Source: Branchiostoma floridae (taxonomy: Eukaryota > Chordata > Leptocardii > Amphioxiformes > Branchiostomatidae). From it: 64,000 nucleotides of DNA. A model generated the notes under the pieces. It was not told the DNA's origin. It did not search any database and was given only the letters and a program-made list of their open reading frames with translations. A program made the position numbers and the translations under genes. Where the stretch lies: assembly GCF_000003815.2 (NCBI RefSeq), contig NC_049987.1, forward strand, positions 17,463,959 to 17,527,958, given 5' to 3'. Below, piece by piece: positions 61,601-64,000 of this stretch (position 1 is its first letter; each line of letters opens with the position of its first letter).

Positions 61601-63853
61601 GTTTTTACTTCAATTGGAAGTAGGCTGAAGCTATGTGACTCCACTGCCGACCCAAAAAAGTCGAGGGTCGTCAGGTTTTTCTAGGATAGGTATAGGAAAC
61701 GCAGCATTTTTTCCCCAGGCCTAACATAAAATTATTATTCGCTTTAAAGAATCATCCTTAGAGGGCAAAGATTACTAGGATTTTGCTAGGATTTTGATTG
61801 AAACATGATACAAGGTGCTCTGTTACTTGTAACCGGATAGGTCCCAATAGTCCATTACATTATGACAGATAGACAGAAGATGGAATGTCGGCCATCTGCT
61901 ACCATTAAACTCAGTAATGCTAGGGATTTTTAGGATTTGTGAGTTTCTATGTCACATATAGATTGTGCATGTCTTATCTTTTGCCAAGATCTAAAGAAAT
62001 CCTTTCTGATAAAGATTAGTTGTATGCTTTCTACCCGACATTCTGACTTTTGGATTGACCACTGAGCACTAGTGCCCCCTTGCAGAAACAAAGAAAACTG
62101 CACTTTGCACTTTGTGCACTGTAGCTGAGTTTGGTAGAGTGAGATAGATTATGATTTCTGGGAAATTATGAAAAAATTACATATCCTCTCTTGATGAAAC
62201 GAATTCTAAAACTAAAAGGATGATAGTATAATTAACATTCTATTTCTTTTGAATTACTTAAAGAGTATGTCTAAAAAATCAGTATTTTTTTCTATTCCAG
62301 GTCCTGAGGTCCCTAGGGACTGCGCCAGTCTCTACCGTTTGGGTAACAACGTCAGCACCGTCTACAGCGTGACACCGCGAGACTCCCCGCAGCCCGTACC
62401 CGTCTACTGCGACATGGACACCTCGGGCGGTGGTTGGACCGTGATCCAGCGCCGCATCAACGGTTCTGTCGACTTTCAGCGCACGGCTGACGTGTACAAA
62501 ATCGGATTCGGCGAAGTCGACACAGAGCACTGGCTCGGCAACAAGCTAATCCACCTCCTGACCAATCAGGCGGCATATATGCTGAGAATCGACATGGAGG
62601 ATTGGGAGGGCGAGCGACGCTACGCGGAATACGGACAATTCCGTGTCAACAGCGAGAATGACAAATTCCGCCTTCTCGTTAACGGTTACTCCGGCACGGC
62701 GGGCGACGCCTTCTCGTGGTATCACAACTACCAGGCGTTCAGCGCGCCCGCGCCGGGAAATACATGCGCCATCTTGTCTAAGGGTGGGTGGTGGTATAAC
62801 TCCTGCTTTTATGCCAACCTAAACGGGAAGTACTATCAAGGTGGGGAATACGGGAATTCCGGCTCAAGCATTCCGGATGGAATAGCCTGGAATCACGAGG
62901 ACTGGAGAAATACGGACTATTACTCGCTAAAATTTGTAGAAATGAAAATTAGACCAGCTGATTTTTAATCTAAGCACCGCAACGAGAAAAAAGCTAGTAG
63001 TACAGTCATTATGCAAAGGTATCAGAAGATGTATATGTTATATATAAGACAGCAACAAACAAAGGAATGTACTGAAAAGACTCACTTGCAATGATGTGTA
63101 TTTGACTATTTAAGAACTATAAGACTTGACGTTTCCTCATGTACATAACTAATAGTAATACATAGACTGATAGAAAGATAGGAATTTTAATGTTATTCTT
63201 AATCATCTCTATAGACTTGTGAATAAAGCTTTCTCCAAGGCATGGGAATAGACTGAATCTGATTGATTTTTTTGAAAGCACAGTTATCTTTCTTTTTGTC
63301 TTAGGGTACTGATTGACGGCATAATTCTGCAAGTTGAAGTTAACAGGGATCGAAATACTTTTTTCTGCATACCTGCACTGGTGCAGGTAACATTGAAATT
63401 TACCTGCACCAGACAAATTTTACTTGCACCACTCTGAATTTAGGAAGTATGGATCATACTAGAATTGTTCAGAAACCATTGCTATTTTTTTTCTTTCATC
63501 AATTATAGGTAGTAACAGTCAATGCAGCTAATGACAATCCACATACACCTACCACTACCAGTACCACATAGGACATCTATGTATAAAACCTACTAGTAGG
63601 TCATTGACCAGTGCAGGTTAGGTGCAGGTAGACACTAGAAATACCTGCACAGCTCCAAATTTACCAGCACTAACCTGCATATGCAGGTGGTATTTTGAGC
63701 CCTGTTTAAGCAAATACAAAAGATGTTACTTACCGCTTTAGTTTCGTACAATACGATCCTCTGTACAGAGGAGATGAGTGGAACAGGCTGCATGCTGGGA
63801 TGGGAAACTTTTCCTCTCGCCGGGCGGACTGGATCTTTCTCTGTGTCTAACAT
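33528..63853 (-). CDS. FIG4: FIG4 polyphosphoinositide 5-phosphatase (SAC3), complete, 22 exons
   Basis: Twenty-two minus-strand exons with canonical splice sites join in frame to 948 codons including TAA; human FIG4 is 907 residues. FIG4 removes the 5-phosphate of PI(3,5)P2 on endolysosomal membranes in the complex with VAC14 and PIKfyve. The N-terminal SAC fold begins [15 protein letters not shown], then RFFLVGSNN and [20 protein letters not shown]. The catalytic CX5RT is [14 protein letters not shown] (Cys about residue 537). QYGGSQLVH and [20 protein letters not shown] follow. The C-terminal half has [30 protein letters not shown], a Ser/Asp-rich linker and a terminal [15 protein letters not shown]. 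The start is MLDTEK, or Met21 (MQPVPLISS), which fits the human start better. The introns hold tandem arrays, transposons and a nested gene. Confidence 0.95.
36455..36652. repeat. Degenerate MITE related to the element at 45011
   Basis: Shares GAACTTAAAACCACCGCGAA and TCGCAAAAGTAAAT/GTTAAATGCC-type blocks with 45011-45192. The ends are eroded. It lies in FIG4 intron 17. Confidence 0.4.
37010..37452 (+). repeat. 43-bp minisatellite array A (about 10 units)
   Basis: Units of 41-48 bases built on GGATGGTGTTCAGCACCAAG and GGTGTGTTTGCCTGTGTG. The array is in FIG4 intron 16. It is the reverse complement of array B at 40940-41565, on the other side of exons 13-16. Confidence 0.9.
37633..39126 (-). 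CDS. FIG4: FIG4 exons 14-16
   Basis: Exon 14 is 39126-38960 ([37 protein letters not shown]). Exon 15 is 38237-38096 ([28 protein letters not shown]). Exon 16 is 37691-37633 ([19 protein letters not shown]). The 3' half and donor of exon 14 are followed by five further tandem copies, and the donor of exon 15 by three. I take the copy continuous with the full upstream exon as the real one. Confidence 0.9.
37835..38110. repeat. FIG4: 75-bp tandem array carrying copies of the exon 15 donor
   Basis: Four units share TTTTGGCGACACCTCAGGAG and GAACTGTACCTCCT. The last unit merges with the 3' edge of exon 15, whose donor is GGAG-GTACAG on the minus strand. The three others repeat that donor with an upstream run of T but almost no exon sequence. 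Confidence 0.85.
38377..38959. repeat. FIG4: Five tandem copies of the 3' part of FIG4 exon 14 with its donor
   Basis: Units of 120, 120, 120, 111 and 112 bases start at about 38377, 38497, 38617, 38737 and 38848. On the minus strand each holds the last 75 or so coding bases ([20 protein letters not shown]...FS), the donor CAG-GTAGGT (GTATGT in the outermost), and about 45 intron bases. The three outer copies encode Asn-Thr-Phe where the real exon has Asn-Ala-Phe. No acceptor is seen in any unit, so they are extra donors rather than full exons. Confidence 0.9.
39226..39483 (+). mobile_element. tRNA-derived SINE, copy 1
   Basis: The head resembles a tRNA, with a B-box-like GGGTCCAAATCC. The core is GTTGTGCCCTTAGGTAAGGC, then TTCCTTACTCCACTCC and GGTAAAAGGCAGTGGAAGG. 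It ends GGACTACCTTAAGTTTACC. The same family occurs at 52984-53262. It is in FIG4 intron 13. Confidence 0.65.
39516..40040. mobile_element. 525-bp MITE with TTAA duplication
   Basis: The ends AGGGGCATTCCACTCCA and TGGAGTGGAATGCCCCT are perfect inverted repeats, each flanked by TTAA (39512-39515, 40041-40044). A TTAA target is typical of piggyBac-type elements. The interior is AT-rich with no transposase. It is in FIG4 intron 13. Confidence 0.8.
40305..40473 (-). CDS. FIG4: FIG4 exon 13, catalytic exon
   Basis: 169 bases encoding [20 protein letters not shown], then [20 protein letters not shown]. It contains the complete CX5RT phosphatase signature, so catalytic capacity appears intact. Acceptor TGTAACAG, donor AAG-GTAACA. 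It is one of four exons bracketed by the inverted 43-bp minisatellite arrays. Confidence 0.95.
40940..41565 (-). repeat. 43-bp minisatellite array B (about 14 units)
   Basis: Units built on CTGTCCTTGGTGCTGAACAC and CATCCACACACAGGTAAACA, the reverse complement of array A at 37010-37452. It ends about 24 bases before the 3' border of exon 12. Its long open frames in several phases are repeat artefacts. Confidence 0.9.
41589..48213 (-). CDS. FIG4: FIG4 exons 7-12
   Basis: Exon 7 is 48213-48082 ([22 protein letters not shown]). Exon 8 is 46199-46099 ([30 protein letters not shown]). Exon 9 is 44919-44757 ([31 protein letters not shown]). Exon 10 is 44315-44218 ([28 protein letters not shown]). 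Exon 11 is 43860-43727 ([27 protein letters not shown]; donor GTCAAG is weak). Exon 12 is 41722-41589 ([17 protein letters not shown]). Phases are consistent throughout. This is the central SAC domain up to the catalytic exon. Confidence 0.92.
42260..43720. repeat. Degenerate tandem units of about 120 bp hosting a MITE
   Basis: The blocks CATGTTGCAAATTT, ACAAAATCACAAAAACTACA and TCAGTTGCATTCTGGGAAAT occur at about 42300-42360 (partial), 43500-43610 and 43620-43680. The piggyBac-like MITE at 42399-43483 sits between the first and second. All are in FIG4 intron 11. Confidence 0.55.
42399..43483. mobile_element. 1085-bp piggyBac-like non-autonomous element
   Basis: Inverted ends CCCTCTCAGCACG and CGTGTTGAGAGGG (one mismatch), each flanked by TTAA (42395-42398, 43484-43487). 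A TTAA target with CCCT-starting ends is the piggyBac signature. Near the left end a GAGAAGCCA-type motif is repeated (AGCCACTATCATGGCTT, AGCCATGATCGTGGCTT). No transposase frame is seen. Confidence 0.75.
45011..45192. mobile_element. 182-bp MITE with TA duplication
   Basis: Starts CTGTAAATGCAGAAATG and ends AATGCATTTACAG, with TA on both sides (45009-45010, 45193-45194). Inside, GAACTTAAAACCACCG occurs twice and CGCGAACTTAAA at the right. It is in FIG4 intron 8. Confidence 0.7.
45605..45895 (-). mobile_element. tRNA-derived SINE, second type (tentative)
   Basis: On the minus strand a tRNA-like head reads GGTTGTCTGGGGGATAGGGT, then GACTCATAATCTAAAGG and a B-box GGTTTGAATCCC. The body has no coding sense. 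It differs from the two copies at 39226 and 52984. Confidence 0.45.
46612..47892. mobile_element. 1.28-kb palindromic element with GGGGAGATTGGAATTCC blocks
   Basis: The two ends are reverse complements: TATATGTCACAGGGGAGATT and its complement, continuing through AGGAGGATTCGGAATCC-type blocks. Both subterminal zones repeat GGGGAGATTGGAATTCCAAT and CTCCCCTAGG many times in both orientations. The centre (about 46830-47580) is AT-rich and holds a second hairpin at 47163-47252 (GAGTCACTAACT with AGTTAGTGACTC, ATGCAAATGT with ACATTTGCAT). No ORF. It is in FIG4 intron 7. Confidence 0.75.
48445..48865 (+). mobile_element. Truncated mariner-family element with N-terminal transposase fragment
   Basis: TACGAGGGGCGTTCAATAAG at the left is a mariner-type terminal repeat. 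From 48630 the frame [20 protein letters not shown], then [19 protein letters not shown] and [10 protein letters not shown] matches the first helix-turn-helix (HTH_48) of mariner/SETMAR transposases. No DDD catalytic domain or right terminal repeat follows. The homology fades at about 48865, roughly 100 bases from the FIG4 exon 6 donor. Confidence 0.8.
48966..51437 (-). CDS. FIG4: FIG4 exons 3-6
   Basis: Exon 3 is 51437-51311 ([20 protein letters not shown]). Exon 4 is 50850-50796 ([17 protein letters not shown]). Exon 5 is 50155-50003 ([31 protein letters not shown]). Exon 6 is 49216-48966 ([14 protein letters not shown], then a long acidic segment starting about residue 221 with runs of Asp and Glu). 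The Asp run is coded by a (GAT)n tract, visible as (ATC)n on the plus strand at about 49081-49110. The acidic insert is absent from the human protein as I remember it and accounts for part of the extra length. Confidence 0.92.
49260..49620. repeat. Two diverged copies of a 175-bp repeat
   Basis: Copies at about 49280-49450 and 49460-49610 share AAACCAGTTT, TCCACTGAA, CTATTTACAG and TTTACAGGTTCATTGTA, followed by AATTCCCCT. In FIG4 intron 5. Confidence 0.5.
50310..50640. repeat. Two diverged copies of a 180-bp repeat
   Basis: ACTTTTG, TTGAATATTGTAAAG, CAGCAAAACATCTCAC and CACTCACTCAC-type sequence occurs at about 50330-50450 and again at about 50495-50610. In FIG4 intron 4; not coding. Confidence 0.5.
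51481..52075. repeat. FIG4: Five tandem copies of the 5' part of FIG4 exon 3 with its acceptor
   Basis: Units of 114-122 bases begin at about 51481, 51597, 51715, 51829 and 51949; the real exon is the sixth copy. Each carries the acceptor CTGCAG, about 80 coding bases ([20 protein letters not shown]...) and intron sequence ending in AACAGTCATACTTCATTTAT. They stop before the exon 3 donor. A few copies differ at the second or third codon after the acceptor. Confidence 0.9.
52761..63853 (-). CDS. FIG4: FIG4 exons 1-2 and the 10.9-kb intron 1
   Basis: Exon 1 is 63853-63734 (40 codons, donor GCG-GTAAGT). Exon 2 is 52859-52761 (33 codons, acceptor TATTGCAG, donor AAG-GTACAT). They join as ETKA then RFFLVGSNN, as in other FIG4 proteins. 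Intron 1 contains a complete fibrinogen-related gene on the plus strand, a SINE and several MITEs. Confidence 0.92.
52984..53262 (+). mobile_element. tRNA-derived SINE, copy 2
   Basis: The head TTATAGGGTGTTTGGCCC and B-box GGGTTCGACCTC are followed by the core GTTGTGTCCTTTGCAAAGGC, TCACTCTACCCAGGTGTAAC, GGTAAAAGGCAGTAGAAAG and the end GGACTACCTTTAATTACC. Same order as 39226-39483. The core CCTTNGGNAAGGCAGTTAA is reminiscent of deuterostome SINE families, which I cannot verify here. Confidence 0.7.
53434..53665. mobile_element. 232-bp GC-rich MITE with TA duplication
   Basis: Ends TCCCTTAAACTGCCA and TGGCAGTTTAAGGGA are perfect inverted repeats flanked by TA. The interior is much more GC-rich than its surroundings (GATAGCGTATTCCCCCGAAG, CCCCCGGAAG, TATTCGGGGGTC). 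In FIG4 intron 1. Confidence 0.8.
53666..59935. other. FIG4 intron 1, distal part, no gene seen
   Basis: Mostly unique AT-rich sequence. A poly-G tract occurs near 54139-54158, and an inverted pair GCAGAGGTTAGGCTCTGGC / CCGGAGCCAAACCTCTGC at 58435-58544. Bases 59100-59360 hold TATAACAAGGG and two donor-like sites (CAATAG-GTAAGG at 59182, GCGCAAG-GTAAGG near 59357) that could end a 5' UTR exon of the nested fibrinogen-related gene. Confidence 0.45.
58427..58550. repeat. Small inverted-repeat element related to 32956-33092
   Basis: CTCTCCAAGCAGAGGTTAGG at the left matches the head of the 32956 hairpin. AGGTTAGGCTCTGGCTG pairs with CAGCCGGAGCCAAACCT at the right. TGCATTCT occurs on both sides but not exactly at the pair ends. 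In FIG4 intron 1. Confidence 0.5.
59983..62968 (+). CDS. Secreted fibrinogen-related (FReD) protein, two coding exons, nested in FIG4 intron 1
   Basis: Coding exons are 59983-60400 (donor ACCG-GTAAGT) and 62301-62968 (acceptor TATTCCAG), phase 1, 361 residues. An acceptor at 59935 with 47 untranslated bases before the ATG implies an upstream 5' UTR exon. Order: signal peptide ([18 protein letters not shown]), short Cys-containing segment, coiled coil (about 64-125, with [20 protein letters not shown]), then a fibrinogen C-terminal domain (about 141-361) with [47 protein letters not shown] and EMKIRPADF. Such proteins usually oligomerise and bind acetylated sugars on microbes. The usual Asp-rich calcium site before the Cys is replaced by SAPAPGNTC, and the His after the next Cys is Phe, so ligand mode may differ. 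Ficolin-, angiopoietin- or tenascin-like naming cannot be decided. AATAAA lies at 63222-63227. Confidence 0.92.
63222..63227 (+). terminator. Poly(A) signal of the fibrinogen-related gene
   Basis: AATAAA 254 bases after the stop codon, within TGTGAATAAAGCTTTC. It is the first canonical hexamer downstream and lies before FIG4 exon 1 on the other strand. Confidence 0.6.
63344..63704. mobile_element. 361-bp MITE with GTGCAGGTA repeats
   Basis: Starts CAGGGATCGAAATAC and ends GTATTTTGAGCCCTG (inverted with mismatches), between TTAA and TTTAA. The interior repeats ACCTGCAC/GTGCAGGT in both orientations about eight times. It ends 29 bases from FIG4 exon 1. Confidence 0.65.
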
Positions 63854-64000
63854 GGTCTGGTCTTGGTCTTCATAACATCACGTAACTCCAAACTTTCTCC
63901 TGAAAAATCCATTAACGCAGGTTAAGAAAGAGATCATATACTGGTATCATGCATGCCAGGATAATAAAATGTAGGGATCAAAATACATTGTCTGTAGACT

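Overview
The window is animal nuclear DNA: intron-rich genes with GT..AG introns, one 100-base assembly gap, many microsatellites, and dense small DNA transposons and SINEs. C-type lectin and fibrinogen-domain genes next to a bilaterian FIG4 orthologue, together with the repeat types, suggest an amphioxus (Branchiostoma-like cephalochordate). The organism is inferred; the genes are read directly.

Layout. (1) 1-16.1 kb: two paralogous type II membrane C-type lectin-domain (CTLD) genes stand head to head. Gene A is on the minus strand (8279 to 1238) and gene B on the plus strand (9912 to 16088). Each has five coding exons with the same phases, and their upstream sequence is mirrored about a centre near 9.1 kb, so this is an inverted gene duplication with a shared divergent promoter region. 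A has lost the stop codon that B keeps and gains a predicted 50-residue tail. Intron 1 of each carries a non-autonomous Helentron-like element. (2) 17.5-19.8 kb: a two-exon plus-strand gene for a 637-residue basic protein I do not recognise. (3) 19.8-22.4 kb: a degenerate LINE-like stretch and a MITE. (4) 22.4-25.8 kb: a four-exon minus-strand histamine N-methyltransferase-like gene whose 3' UTR starts with a 51-bp minisatellite that has a five-unit higher-order repeat. (5) 25.8-33.5 kb: no convincing gene; MITEs, fold-back elements and dispersed repeats. (6) 33.5-63.9 kb: the complete coding sequence of FIG4 (SAC-domain phosphoinositide 5-phosphatase) on the minus strand, 22 exons joining in frame to 947 codons. 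(7) 60.0-63.0 kb: a secreted fibrinogen-related protein gene nested on the opposite strand inside FIG4 intron 1.

Functionally, the CTLD pair and the fibrinogen-related protein look like recognition molecules of innate immunity, the methyltransferase acts on small amines, and FIG4 is endolysosomal housekeeping. They are neighbours rather than a pathway.

The most unusual structure is in FIG4. Three separate tandem arrays each span a splice site (acceptor of exon 3, donors of exons 14 and 15), producing rows of decoy splice sites. Two inverted arrays of a 43-bp minisatellite also bracket exons 13-16, which include the catalytic exon.
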